Source of the DNA: Galactobacter sp.
GTDB lineage: Bacteria > Actinomycetota > Actinomycetes > Actinomycetales > Micrococcaceae
DNA length: 19,849 bases
NCBI RefSeq assembly: GCF_022712295.1
Contig: NZ_JALAGT010000024.1
Span: 1 to 19,849 of the forward strand
Direction: 5' to 3'
Shown here: one piece after another, positions 1 through 7,640 of the stretch
How the letters are laid out: the number at the start of each line of letters is the position of its first letter
Position numbering within the stretch: position 1 is the stretch's first letter
Program-made: the position numbers and the translations under genes
The notes under the pieces: model-generated
Database searches by the model: none
Seen by the model: the letters and a program-made list of their open reading frames with translations, nothing else
Told to the model about the DNA's origin: nothing

Positions 1-11
1 ACGGCGCGCAA

Positions 12-401
12 GTGACCCAGTCCCCCACCGAACCCACGGCCCAGCAGCCGCCGGAGCTTCCGACCCCCCGCCCCGGCCGGGTCCGGATCCAGGCGGACCA
101 GGATCCCGAGTTGCCGGGCGGCGCCACCACCGGCGCCGACGACTTCTACGTGCGCTCGCTCATGAAGGCCCAACTGCGCCTCTCCCTGGTGCTGGCCTTG
201 GGTTTCCTGGCCGTGGTCGCGGTTCTGGCCGTGGGGGTCACCACCTGGTCCCTGCTTGACGACATCCGCTTCCTGGGCCTGCCGCTGTCCTGGTGGCTCA
301 TCGGTTTCGCCCTGTACCCCTTGGTGCTCGGTGCCGCGGCCCTACATCATGTGTGGGCGCGGAGATTGGAAGAGCGCTATCGACGGGTGAGCCGGCCGTG
401 A
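12..401 (+). CDS. DUF485-like small membrane protein, symporter partner
   Basis: A 129-residue protein with a Pro-rich cytoplasmic N-terminus (about residues 1-45) and two hydrophobic membrane segments (about 58-82 and 88-114), ending in a basic Arg-rich tail. This size and layout, directly upstream of an acetate-type sodium:solute symporter, matches the DUF485 (YjcH-like) proteins that accompany ActP. Their biochemical role is not well defined; an accessory role for the symporter is inference. The last codons overlap the symporter start by four bases (GTGA at 398-401), indicating translational coupling. The GTG at 12 is the first start in the window, but the frame is open to the left edge and no ribosome binding site is visible, so the real start may lie upstream and the entry may be 5'-partial. 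Confidence 0.72.
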   Translation: MTQSPTEPTAQQPPELPTPRPGRVRIQADQDPELPGGATTGADDFYVRSLMKAQLRLSLVLALGFLAVVAVLAVGVTTWSLLDDIRFLGLPLSWWLIGFALYPLVLGAAALHHVWARRLEERYRRVSRP

Positions 402-1837
402 ACACGATCCTCAACACCGCGGTCATCGCGCTGGTGTGCCTCAGCACCGCCCTCATGGCCGTGCGCGGCGTGAATCGGAGCCGCAGCAGCGCCGACGTCC
501 TGGTGGCAGCGCGCAGCGTCCGCCCATGGTGGAACGCGTCCGCGATCGGCGGGGAGTATCTGTCCGCCGCCAGTTTCCTCGGCGTCACCGGGCTGATCGT
601 CCTCACCGGACGCGACGGCCTCTGGTACCCGGTGGGCTACGCAGCCGGGTTCCTGATGCTCATGCTCTTCGTCGCGGCCCCCTTGCGGCGTTCCGGCGCC
701 TACACCCTGCCGGACTTCGCTCAGGTCAGGTTCGGTCAGGAGAACGTGGCCCGCGTACTCGGCTACACCGTATTGGGCGTCGGGTGGCTCTACATGCTGC
801 CCCAGATGCACGCAGCCGCCTTGGCCCTGATCACGGTGACGGATCTGCCCGCCTGGGTGGGTCCCGTGGCGGTCACTGCCGTGGTGATCGCCTCCGTGGT
901 CCCGGGTGGGATGCGTTCCATCACCGCGGTGCAGGCCATGCAGTACTGGCTCAAGTTGGCCGCCCTGGCCATCCCCACCATCGCGATCATCATCGCGCTG
1001 CCGCTCGGAGCCGGCCCGGATCTCCCCACCGAGCCCGTGCTTCCCTCCCCCGGCCAGACGCCACTGGTGACCGTTTCGCTGCTCATCGCCCTGGTCTTCG
1101 GGACGTTGGGGTTACCGCATGTGCTGGTGCGTTTCTATACGAACCCGACTGGCGCGCAGGCCAGGACCACCACCTTCACCGTCACCGGTTTGGTGAGCCT
1201 GTTCTACCTCTTCCCGACCGCGCTGGCGTTCCTGGCCGTGAGCGCGGGGATCACGACACCCGGTAACCCGGACGCCCTGCTCCTGGACCTGCCGTCAACG
1301 CTCCTGGGCGGAACCGTAGGAGTGCTGCTCACGGCGATCGTGGCCGGTGGCGCGTTCGCAGCCTTCGTGTCCACGTCCTCCGGTCTGACCGTGGCGCTGG
1401 CCGGGGTCATCTCGCGGCGCTTCTTCGCGGGCTCGGTCTCCGGCTTCCGGCGTGGAGCCTTGTTGGCCGCCCTGGTCCCCGGGGCCATCTCGATGGCCAC
1501 GTCCACCACGGGGCTGGCCAGCGTGATCGGCTCCATCTTCGCACTGACGGCCTCCACCATTGCACCGGTCCTGCTGGCCGGGATCTGGTGGAGGCGGGCA
1601 TCCGGTGCGGGTGCCATCGCGGCCATGGTGACGGGCGCAAGCGTCTGGCTTGCCTGCCTGGTGGCCAGTTTCGCGGGTGCAGGGGCCGCGCTCGGGGGAC
1701 TCGTGGGGCAGCCGGGGCTGCTCAGCGTCCCGGCGGCCGTCCTTGCCCTGATCGTGTTCTCGCTGGCCAGGCCTGACCTGGACACCGGCCGCCTTGATGA
1801 GGTGCTGGCCCGCCTGCACGCCCCGAACCGGGATTGA
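398..1837 (+). CDS. ActP-like sodium:solute symporter (SSS family)
   Basis: A 479-residue polytopic membrane protein with about 12-13 hydrophobic segments, predicted to import a small organic acid (acetate, propionate or pyruvate type) with sodium. SSS/ActP features include GGEYLSAASFLG near the N-terminus, GAYTLPDFAQVRFG, PGGMRSITAVQAMQYWLK and LGLPHVLVRFYTNPTGAQAR. It is shorter than E. coli ActP (about 549 residues), mostly because of a short C-terminus. The GTG at 398 was chosen because it overlaps the upstream DUF485-like stop (GTGA), has GGGTGAG just upstream, and gives a proper first transmembrane helix; a longer in-frame start at 293 lies inside the upstream gene. Substrate is not determinable from sequence; monocarboxylate is inferred from the DUF485 pairing. 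Confidence 0.9.
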   Translation: MNTILNTAVIALVCLSTALMAVRGVNRSRSSADVLVAARSVRPWWNASAIGGEYLSAASFLGVTGLIVLTGRDGLWYPVGYAAGFLMLMLFVAAPLRRSGAYTLPDFAQVRFGQENVARVLGYTVLGVGWLYMLPQMHAAALALITVTDLPAWVGPVAVTAVVIASVVPGGMRSITAVQAMQYWLKLAALAIPTIAIIIALPLGAGPDLPTEPVLPSPGQTPLVTVSLLIALVFGTLGLPHVLVRFYTNPTGAQARTTTFTVTGLVSLFYLFPTALAFLAVSAGITTPGNPDALLLDLPSTLLGGTVGVLLTAIVAGGAFAAFVSTSSGLTVALAGVISRRFFAGSVSGFRRGALLAALVPGAISMATSTTGLASVIGSIFALTASTIAPVLLAGIWWRRASGAGAIAAMVTGASVWLACLVASFAGAGAALGGLVGQPGLLSVPAAVLALIVFSLARPDLDTGRLDEVLARLHAPNRD

Positions 1838-1861
1838 GTCCGGGGCACGTAACGCGAGACG

Positions 1862-2458
1862 TCAGTCGATCGAGGACATCAGCTCGATGGTGCGGTCCAG
1901 GAATGCATCCACCTGGTTCTCCTCGTAGCCGTCCTCGCCCGTGGCCTGGCCGAACACGGCCCGGCGCACGTCATCCACGGCCAGCGGCTGATCGTGCTCG
2001 AAGTAGTCCAGGAGGCGGTCGCAGAGCAGGTCCACGTCCTCGATGGCGTAGGACGGTGCCTTCTTGCGGTTGGGGCGGCGGAAACGCTCTCCCGCCGGAC
2101 GGTGCAGGCGGCCACGCAGTACGCCGGAGACCTGAGCTATGCCCTCGATCCAGTGGTCGTGACCCTCCGCCTCGACCACCGCCGCGCGCTCGCGCGCGGC
2201 GAAGACGTCCTCGAGGCGATCCAGCGCGGAATCCACCTCCCGCGGAGAGTAGCCGCCATGGACCGGATCGAACGTGGTCCGCCGAACGATGGCGCTCGTG
2301 ATGGGATCCTCCGAGGTACTGCCCTCATAGGTCAGCCGGGCCTTCTGCAGGAAGCGCTCCACCTGACCGGGGTCGTAGCCGAAGTCGTGGTCACCCGTGC
2401 GGGGAAACAGGCTCGGAGCGTCCTCGCTGGGGTGCTCGCCCGGCTCGTGCTTGGCCAT
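1862..2458 (-). CDS. DivIVA-domain repeat protein
   Basis: A 198-residue soluble acidic protein made of four DivIVA-type short domains, at about residues 17-44, 60-86, 125-153 and 165-195. Each carries a GY....(Q/E)VD.(F/L)LDR core: GYDPGQVERFLQK, GYSPREVDSALDR, SYAIEDVDLLCDR and GYEENQVDAFLDR. This resembles the actinobacterial DivIVA domain repeat family, distinct from full-length DivIVA/Wag31 because no long coiled coil follows. In DivIVA the motif lies in the membrane- and pole-targeting N-terminal domain; whether this protein localises to membrane or septum is unknown. The start ATG has AAGGAG ten bases upstream. It lies downstream of cdsA in the same direction and converges on the symporter with a 24-base gap. 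Confidence 0.8.
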   Translation of the reverse strand: MAKHEPGEHPSEDAPSLFPRTGDHDFGYDPGQVERFLQKARLTYEGSTSEDPITSAIVRRTTFDPVHGGYSPREVDSALDRLEDVFAARERAAVVEAEGHDHWIEGIAQVSGVLRGRLHRPAGERFRRPNRKKAPSYAIEDVDLLCDRLLDYFEHDQPLAVDDVRRAVFGQATGEDGYEENQVDAFLDRTIELMSSID

Positions 2459-2561
2459 TTCGCTTGTTCTCCTTGATATGTGTTCCTCCCGAGGTGCGGC
2501 ATGGTTTCTGCCTCACCCGGCGAGGGGACCGGATCCGTTCAGATCCTCATCGTATCGGCGA

Positions 2562-2580
2562 CGCAGCATGAGACGCTGCG
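2562..2580 (-). terminator. weak hairpin downstream of cdsA
   Basis: A 6-bp perfect stem (CGCAGC/GCTGCG) with a 7-base loop lies about 28 bases past the cdsA stop. No T-tract follows on the minus strand, so it is at best a weak terminator, and readthrough into the DivIVA-repeat gene is possible. Confidence 0.3.
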
Positions 2581-2608
2581 GGAACCGGCAAGTTCTTGGT
2601 GAAGTGAT

Positions 2609-3511
2609 TCAGGACCCGAGTCCCAGTGCGGCCACAGCGACCAGGTATCCCACCGGGACCGCGAAGACCATCGAATCCAGCCGATCCATGATGCCGCCGT
2701 GTCCCGGCAGGAGGTTGGACATGTCCTTGATGCCCAGTTCCCGCTTGATCATGGACTCGCTGAGGTCTCCGGCGGTGGAGGCGAACACCACCGCCACGGC
2801 CATGACGACTCCTCCCCACCACGAGGCATCCAGCACGGTGATGGCGAGAATCACGCCGACCACGCAGGCTCCCACCACGGATCCGGCAAAGCCTTCCCAG
2901 GACTTCTTGGGACTGATCTTGGGAGCCAGCGGGTGCTTACCCAGCCAGGCGCCGAAGATGTAGCCGAAGGTGTCGTTGGAGACCACGAGCAGCAGCACCG
3001 TCATCAGGAGCCACGTGCCGTTCTCCTCCCGCAACAGCAGCAGGGAGAAGGAGGCCAGCAGCGGGACCCAAGCCAGCACGAAGAGGGAGGCCGCGATGGA
3101 GCGGCCGGCGTCCCCGCGTCCGTCGAGCACGTTCCAGAGGACGGTCAGCACCACGGAGCCCACAAAGACACCGGTGAGCGCCTGTCCTCCGGCCATGAAC
3201 GCGGCGATGGGCATCGCCAAGGCGCCGAAGACCAGAGGGATCAGCGGCAGCGGGAGTCCTGTGCCCTTCCGGACAGCCCGGGAAACCTCCCAGACCCCGA
3301 ACGCACAGGCGATGGAGCAGAACGCAACGAAGACCGGATGCCACAGGAAGGCGCCGATCGCAACGGCGGCCAGGAGTCCGGCACCGACGCCGATGGCCGC
3401 GGGAAGGTCGCGACCGGCTTTGGATTTGCCGGCCTCGGCCGCACGCACCGCACGGCGTTGCGACGCGGTCATCTCTTCGCTGACCGCCTCGTCATGGGAG
3501 CCCTGAGTCAT
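2609..3511 (-). CDS. cdsA: phosphatidate cytidylyltransferase (CDP-diglyceride synthase)
   Basis: A 300-residue integral membrane enzyme that makes CDP-diacylglycerol from phosphatidate and CTP, the branch point for bacterial phospholipids. After a charged cytoplasmic leader (1-37) there are about eight hydrophobic segments. Family signatures are present: SND (178-180), KISPKKSWEG (198-207), GDLSESMIKR (248-257) and the C-terminal LLPGHGGIMDRLDS (267-280), which supplies the conserved acidic metal-binding residues. Its ATG overlaps the frr stop by one base (TGATG at 3513-3509), so translation is coupled to frr. The extended charged N-terminus is common in actinobacterial CdsA. Confidence 0.95.
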   Translation of the reverse strand: MTQGSHDEAVSEEMTASQRRAVRAAEAGKSKAGRDLPAAIGVGAGLLAAVAIGAFLWHPVFVAFCSIACAFGVWEVSRAVRKGTGLPLPLIPLVFGALAMPIAAFMAGGQALTGVFVGSVVLTVLWNVLDGRGDAGRSIAASLFVLAWVPLLASFSLLLLREENGTWLLMTVLLLVVSNDTFGYIFGAWLGKHPLAPKISPKKSWEGFAGSVVGACVVGVILAITVLDASWWGGVVMAVAVVFASTAGDLSESMIKRELGIKDMSNLLPGHGGIMDRLDSMVFAVPVGYLVAVAALGLGS

Positions 3512-4068
3512 CAGACCTCCAGCAGCTCCGCTTCCTTGCGCTTGAGCAGCTCGTCGATGGCCTCGACGTACTTCTTGGTGAGTGCGTCGAGTTCCTTCTC
3601 GCCGCGGTTGCCGTCGTCCTCGCCGACCTCGCCGTCCTTGACGGCCTTGTCGATCAGGTCCTTGGCCTTGCGGCGGTGACCACGCAGGGCCACCTTGTGG
3701 TCCTCGGCCTTGCCCTTGACGATCTTCACGAATTCCTTGCGGCGTTCCTCGGTCAGTTCCGGCAGGGTCACACGGATCTGCTTGCCATCGTTGGAGGGAT
3801 TGGCGCCCACCTCGGAATCGGAGAGGGCCTTCTCGATCTCACGCAGTGCTGAGACGTCGAAGGGAGAGATCAGGATGGTTCGCGCGTCGGGGGTCGCGAA
3901 CTGAGCCAGCTGCTGCAGCGGCGTCGGGGAACCGTAGTAGTCCACGAGCACCTTGGAGTACAGGCTTGGGTTGGCACGTCCGGTGCGGATGGTGGAGAAG
4001 TCCTCCTTGGCCGCCTCGATGGTGCGTTCCATCTTGTCCTTGGCCTCTGACAGGGTCTCGTCGATCAC
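3511..4068 (-). CDS. frr: ribosome recycling factor
   Basis: A 185-residue protein, the usual RRF length, which with EF-G splits post-termination ribosomes. It begins MIDETLSEAKDKME and contains the RTGRANPSLYSKV segment, the hinge region around YYGSPTPLQQLA, and the C-terminal helix with RRKAKDLIDKAVKDGEVGEDD. The usual ALRN.RR stretch reads ALRGHRRKA here, keeping the arginines but not the Asn. The GTG start at 4068 is preferred over an upstream in-frame ATG at 4158 because it gives the canonical N-terminus and has a strong AAGGAG seven bases upstream. It sits 162 bases after pyrH and overlaps cdsA by one base. Confidence 0.95.
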   Translation of the reverse strand: MIDETLSEAKDKMERTIEAAKEDFSTIRTGRANPSLYSKVLVDYYGSPTPLQQLAQFATPDARTILISPFDVSALREIEKALSDSEVGANPSNDGKQIRVTLPELTEERRKEFVKIVKGKAEDHKVALRGHRRKAKDLIDKAVKDGEVGEDDGNRGEKELDALTKKYVEAIDELLKRKEAELLEV

Positions 4069-4075
4069 TTCGTCA

Positions 4076-4081
4076 CTCCTT
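4076..4081 (-). promoter_or_regulatory. frr ribosome binding site that fixes the GTG start
   Basis: AAGGAG on the minus strand, seven bases before the GTG at 4068. It decides between this start and the longer in-frame ATG at 4158. Confidence 0.8.
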
Positions 4082-4134
4082 GGAAGTGTGGGCGTCCGGG
4101 GGTAGCCCTGGGGCCCACCCTCATGTGGTCTTGT

Positions 4135-4160
4135 CCGTGCCGCGGATCTTACGGGCACGG
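4135..4160 (-). other. hairpin in the pyrH-frr intergenic region
   Basis: A 7-bp inverted repeat (CCGTGCC/GGCACGG) with a 12-base loop sits in the 162-base gap between pyrH and frr. No T-tract follows. It may modulate readthrough or sit in an frr leader; a TAGGAT box lies nearby upstream (minus strand) but no convincing -35 was seen. Confidence 0.3.
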
Positions 4161-4230
4161 CATCGTGTCCATCCTACTAGGCGGACACTCGCGACGGCCC
4201 CGGCGTCAGCCGCGTGGGCCGCCGGGTCCG

Positions 4231-4953
4231 TCACACGGTGACAAGCGTCCCGATGGGCTCACCGAGCAGTGCCCGGGTGACGTTGCCTTCGCCCTCCATG
4301 CCGAACACCCGCATGGTCAGCGAGTTGTCCTTGCACATGGTCATGGCGGTCTGATCCATCACCCGGATATTGCGGCGCAGGGCGTCGTCGTAGGTCAGGT
4401 GGTCGATCTTCTGGGCGGCGGGGTCCTTGTTGGGATCCGCTGTGTAGACGCCGTCCACACCGGACTTGGCCATCAGGACCTCGTCGACGTGTACCTCGAG
4501 GCCGCGTTGTGCCGCCACGGTGTCGGTGGAGAAGTACGGCAGACCGGCCCCGGCGCCGAAGATGACCACACGGTCCTTCTCCAGGTGACGGATGGCGCGG
4601 CGAGGGATGTATGCCTCAGCGACCTGGGACATGGAGATCGCGGACTGCACGCGGGTCTCGACGCCGGCCTGTTCAAGGAAGTCCTGCAGGGCAAGGCAGT
4701 TCATCACGGTGCCCAGCATGCCCATGTAGTCAGCACGTGAGCGGTCCATGCCGGATTCGGCCAGTTCAGCGCCACGGAAGAAGTTTCCGCCACCCACCAC
4801 GATGGCGGTCTCGACGGTGCCGACGGTCGCTGCGATCTGCTCCGCGATGCCGCGTACGGTGGCCGGATCCACACCGAGCTTGCCGCCACCGAAGACCTCA
4901 CCAGAAAGCTTGAGGAGGACTCGACGGCGGTGAGGTGCTGGCTGAACGGACAT
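4231..4953 (-). CDS. pyrH: uridylate kinase (UMP kinase)
   Basis: A 240-residue cytosolic enzyme phosphorylating UMP to UDP with ATP, of the amino-acid-kinase fold rather than the eukaryotic NMP kinase fold. It shows RRVLLKLSGEVF at the N-terminus, the phosphate-binding VVGGGNFFRG, DYMGMLGTVMNCLALQDFLE, FGAGAGLPYFSTDTVAAQRG and the C-terminal KVDGVYT-type segment (SGVDGVYTADPNKDP). The length matches the family. The ATG at 4953 has GAAGGGGAA just upstream. It is separated from tsf by a strong terminator and a roughly 225-base leader, implying its own promoter, and leads into frr and cdsA. Confidence 0.96.
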   Translation of the reverse strand: MSVQPAPHRRRVLLKLSGEVFGGGKLGVDPATVRGIAEQIAATVGTVETAIVVGGGNFFRGAELAESGMDRSRADYMGMLGTVMNCLALQDFLEQAGVETRVQSAISMSQVAEAYIPRRAIRHLEKDRVVIFGAGAGLPYFSTDTVAAQRGLEVHVDEVLMAKSGVDGVYTADPNKDPAAQKIDHLTYDDALRRNIRVMDQTAMTMCKDNSLTMRVFGMEGEGNVTRALLGEPIGTLVTV

Positions 4954-5039
4954 ACGTGTTCCCCTTCAAGTTGTTTCTGCTGGAGCTGCGACGGTCACAC
5001 CGCCTCAGGTATTTTCCCACGTCTTCGGCTCGACCGCGC

Positions 5040-5092
5040 GCAGGATCCGGAAAATGCGGGTAGGAATCGTGCCCGCCATCTGCGGATCCTGC
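5040..5092 (-). promoter_or_regulatory. inverted repeat in the pyrH leader
   Basis: A perfect 10-bp inverted repeat (GCAGGATCCG at 5040-5049, CGGATCCTGC at 5083-5092) encloses a second small stem (GCGGG 5056-5060 / CCCGC 5072-5076). It lies about 90 bases upstream of the pyrH start, after the tsf terminator. It could be an mRNA leader structure or a protein-binding site near the pyrH promoter. No clear -10/-35 pair was identified in the 4954-5177 gap. Confidence 0.45.
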
Positions 5093-5177
5093 CCTCGGGG
5101 TGCCGTTCTGCCCGACGTTCGCTACCCACCGTCGTGAGGCACGGCGCCCAAGCACGAGCGCCGGCTCGGTCACGACA

Positions 5178-5220
5178 CACAACGGGGCCGCATCCCCGAA
5201 AGGGATGCGGCCCCGTTGTG
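5178..5220 (-). terminator. strong tsf terminator
   Basis: A perfect 19-bp GC-rich stem (5178-5196 with 5202-5220) with a 5-base loop lies 24 bases beyond the tsf stop codon. The minus-strand downstream side has no T-run, which is typical of actinobacterial terminators. Confidence 0.85.
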
Positions 5221-5244
5221 CGTTATTCGCTATCGCGAGGTGCC

Positions 5245-6084
5245 TCAGGCGCCAACGCGGAAGCGGGAGAAGGAAGCAACGGCGGCGCCAGCCTCCTTGA
5301 GCACCTGCGCCACGGACTTCTTGGAGTCCTTGGCGAAGGCCTGATCCACGAGGACGGACTCCTTGTAGAAGCCGGTCAGGCGGCCTTCCACGATCTTGTC
5401 GAGGATCTTCTCCGGCTTGCCCTCGGCGCGGGCGGTGTCCTCGGCGATGCGGCGCTCGTCGGCAACCTTGTCTGCGGGGACCTCCTCGCGGGTGGCGTAG
5501 GCGGGAGCCAGCGCAGCGATGTGCACGGCAACGTCGTGAGCGGCCTCGGTGACGGCCTCGCCCTCACCGGACACGGCCAGGAGCACGCCGACCTGAGCCG
5601 GGAGGTCCTTGGAGGTCTTGTGCAGGTAAGCGGAGACGGTGTCGCCCTCGACCTTGGTCACGCGGCGCAGCTGCAGCTTCTCGCCCAGGATGGCACCGAG
5701 CTCGTCGATGACGTCCTTGACGGTCTTGCCCTCGGCCGGAGCGGCCAGCACGGAATCGACATCGCCTGCGCCGGACTCGACGGCTGCGGTCAGGGCGGTG
5801 TTGGCAACGGCCACGAACTTCTCGTTCTTGGCCACGAAGTCGGTCTCGCAGTTGAGCTCGAGCATGTAACCGGTCTTGCCGTCGACGACGGTCGCGGCGA
5901 CGAGGCCCTCAGCGGTGGCGCGGGACTCGCGCTTGGTGGCGCCCTTGAGGCCCTTCACGCGGATGATCTCGATGGCCTTCTCGGCGTCACCGTTGGCCTC
6001 ATCGAGGGCCTTCTTGACGTCCATCATGCCGGCGCCGGTGCGCTCGCGCAGGGCCTTGATGTCAGCGGCGGTGTAGTTCGCCAT
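5245..6084 (-). CDS. tsf: translation elongation factor Ts
   Basis: A 279-residue guanine nucleotide exchange factor for EF-Tu. The N-terminal UBA-like domain (ADIKALRERTGAGMMDVKKA) is followed by the core with the diagnostic TDFVAKNEKF, which contacts EF-Tu, and by the C-terminal GFYKESVLVDQAF..D segment. Length is normal. The ATG has AAGGGGAGAG a few bases upstream. It lies 209 bases downstream of rpsB, the usual partner, with a hairpin between them that may lower tsf expression relative to rpsB, and it ends at a strong terminator. Confidence 0.97.
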   Translation of the reverse strand: MANYTAADIKALRERTGAGMMDVKKALDEANGDAEKAIEIIRVKGLKGATKRESRATAEGLVAATVVDGKTGYMLELNCETDFVAKNEKFVAVANTALTAAVESGAGDVDSVLAAPAEGKTVKDVIDELGAILGEKLQLRRVTKVEGDTVSAYLHKTSKDLPAQVGVLLAVSGEGEAVTEAAHDVAVHIAALAPAYATREEVPADKVADERRIAEDTARAEGKPEKILDKIVEGRLTGFYKESVLVDQAFAKDSKKSVAQVLKEAGAAVASFSRFRVGA

Positions 6085-6177
6085 GTGGTCTCTCCCCTTG
6101 TTTCTCGGGTTTGGTCTTCCTCCGCGTCCGCACTGTGTCGGGACGGGGGAAGGTGTGCTTTTTACGTCGTTTGAAGA

Positions 6178-6220
6178 AAGGCGGTGAGCCCACGAGTCAT
6201 CGCCGTGCGCTCACCGCCTT
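6178..6220 (-). terminator. rpsB-tsf intergenic terminator/attenuator hairpin
   Basis: A perfect 12-bp stem (6178-6189 with 6209-6220) with a 19-base loop is followed on the minus strand by TTTCTTC, giving an intrinsic-terminator layout about 74 bases after the rpsB stop. Because tsf follows in the same direction, partial termination is the likely role. Confidence 0.65.
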
Positions 6221-6293
6221 GGCCTCCCGGTCCCCTCGGTCCACCTCATCAGTGGTGAACCGAAGGTTCCGGGAAGGTAAGTCGGGGTGAGAC

Positions 6294-7124
6294 TTACTTG
6301 GCGTCCTCTGCAGGGGCCTCAGCAGCGGCCGGGGCCTCTGCGGGGGTCTCCTCGGCCTTGGCCTCCTGGCCGGCGAGCAGCTCGCGCTCCCACTCGGCCA
6401 TGGGCTCAGCGGCCTCGCCGTCCTTGCCGCCACCGTTGCGGGCCAGCAGGCCCTCGGCCACGGCGTCTGCCACGACGCGGGTCAGCAGGTTGACGGAGCG
6501 GATCGCGTCATCGTTACCCGGGATGGGGTAGGTGACCTCATCGGGGTCGCAGTTGGTGTCGAGGATGGCGACAACCGGGATACCCAGCTTCTGTGCCTCG
6601 TCGACGGCCAGGTGCTCCTTCTTGGTATCCACGATCCACACCATGGAGGGGGTGCGGTTCATGTTGCGGATACCACCGAGGTTGGACTGCAGCTTGGTCA
6701 GCTCGCGCTTGAGCAGCAGCAGCTCCTTCTTGGTGTGCCCGGAACCGGCCACATCGTCGAAGTTGATCTCCTCGAGCTCCTTCATGCGCTGGACGCGCTT
6801 GGAGACGGTGGAGAAGTTGGTCAGCATGCCGCCCAGCCAACGGTGGTTGACGTAAGGCATGTTGACGCGGGAGGCCTGCTCAGCAATTGCTTCCTGAGCC
6901 TGCTTCTTGGTGCCGACGAACAGGATGGTGCCGCCGTGGGCCACAGACTGCTTGACGAAATCGAAGGCGCGGTCGATGAAGGTCAGCGACTGCTGCAGAT
7001 CGATGATGTAGATACCGGAGCGCTCCGTGAGGATGAAGCGCTTCATCTTCGGGTTCCAGCGACGGGTCTGGTGGCCGAAGTGGACGCCGCTGTCCAGCAG
7101 CTGGCGCATGGTGACGACAGGCAT
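6294..7124 (-). CDS. rpsB: 30S ribosomal protein S2
   Basis: A 276-residue small-subunit protein. Family hallmarks are MRQLLDSGVHFGHQTRRWNPKMKRFI, INRAFDFVK-like IDRAFDFVKQSV, VNHRWLGGMLTNFSTV and the PVVAILDTNCDPDEVTYPIPGNDDAIRSV block. The C-terminus carries an Ala/Glu-rich low-complexity extension (about residues 240-276) typical of actinobacterial S2. The start at 7124 (MPVVTMRQLL) is preferred to the ATG eight codons upstream because it matches the usual N-terminus and is preceded by TAAGGAA. It is the first gene of the minus-strand translation block. Confidence 0.97.
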   Translation of the reverse strand: MPVVTMRQLLDSGVHFGHQTRRWNPKMKRFILTERSGIYIIDLQQSLTFIDRAFDFVKQSVAHGGTILFVGTKKQAQEAIAEQASRVNMPYVNHRWLGGMLTNFSTVSKRVQRMKELEEINFDDVAGSGHTKKELLLLKRELTKLQSNLGGIRNMNRTPSMVWIVDTKKEHLAVDEAQKLGIPVVAILDTNCDPDEVTYPIPGNDDAIRSVNLLTRVVADAVAEGLLARNGGGKDGEAAEPMAEWERELLAGQEAKAEETPAEAPAAAEAPAEDAK

Positions 7125-7433
7125 GTCGTTCCTTACCGAACGGGGCACGCGCAGCGCGCTTCCGTCCTTATCGTTTCTGACGGTTGACTGATCTTGGCCC
7201 GGTTGGGCTGCTGATCCCTGGCATCGACCGGATCCACAGGTTTCCCCGCTTCACCCGTCACGTCGTTTCCCCGTGGTTCGGGGACCGTCGACGTGCGTCG
7301 GAAGGCATGTTCACCGGGAGGTCCCGGTGCTTGCCGACCTACGGTTGACGCGCGAAGTCGACGTTCGAACCCTCTTGCCCTACCGTTCACCGAAGTGGAA
7401 AGCAGGCAATCACGCTTGAACGTCGCTCTTTCC
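7125..7433 (-). promoter_or_regulatory. long structured rpsB leader region
   Basis: About 310 bases without a credible gene separate rpsB from its candidate promoter. Two clear stems are present. One has CACGTCG (7259-7265) pairing with CGACGTG (7289-7295) around an inner CCCCG/CGGGG stem. The other is an 8-bp palindrome (7312-7319 with 7322-7329). In E. coli, S2 autoregulates its own operon through the 5' leader; a similar role here is inference. Confidence 0.45.
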
Positions 7434-7439
7434 AGTATA
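7434..7439 (-). promoter_or_regulatory. candidate -10 box for rpsB
   Basis: TATACT on the minus strand matches a housekeeping -10 hexamer. The -35 position (around 7457-7462, TCTCCA) is poor, so the call rests mainly on the -10 and its position upstream of rpsB. Confidence 0.35.
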
Positions 7440-7640
7440 GACGACGCCCACCCACCTGGAGAGGGCGGATTCCTTCGAGAGCCCAACGGGTGCAGTGCAC
7501 TTGGTCACATCTGCGTCAGGCGGCCACGTCGGTGACCCGAGTCAGTAGAGTCACAGCGGCAGGATCCCCACGCGGCCGCACCAACGCCCGTGCCGGATAC
7601 GGCCGGCTGGAAAGTGAACACGAGGACTCGAAGGACATCG
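7440..7640 (+). other. intergenic region upstream of the LLM monooxygenase
   Basis: This contains a short palindrome GTGCA-G-TGCAC (7490-7500) and a separated inverted repeat GGTCAC (7503-7508) / GTGACC (7532-7537). No convincing -10/-35 pair was found for the plus-strand gene, and no coding potential was seen. Confidence 0.3.

Noticed and set aside
293..397. Longer N-terminus for the symporter from the GTG at 293
   Set aside because: It lies inside the upstream DUF485-like gene in another frame, adds Cys/Arg-rich residues unlike the family, and the GTG at 398 gives classical 4-base overlap coupling.
4069..4158. Upstream ATG start for frr
   Set aside because: It adds 30 unconserved residues; the GTG at 4068 gives the standard 185-residue RRF and has AAGGAG correctly spaced.
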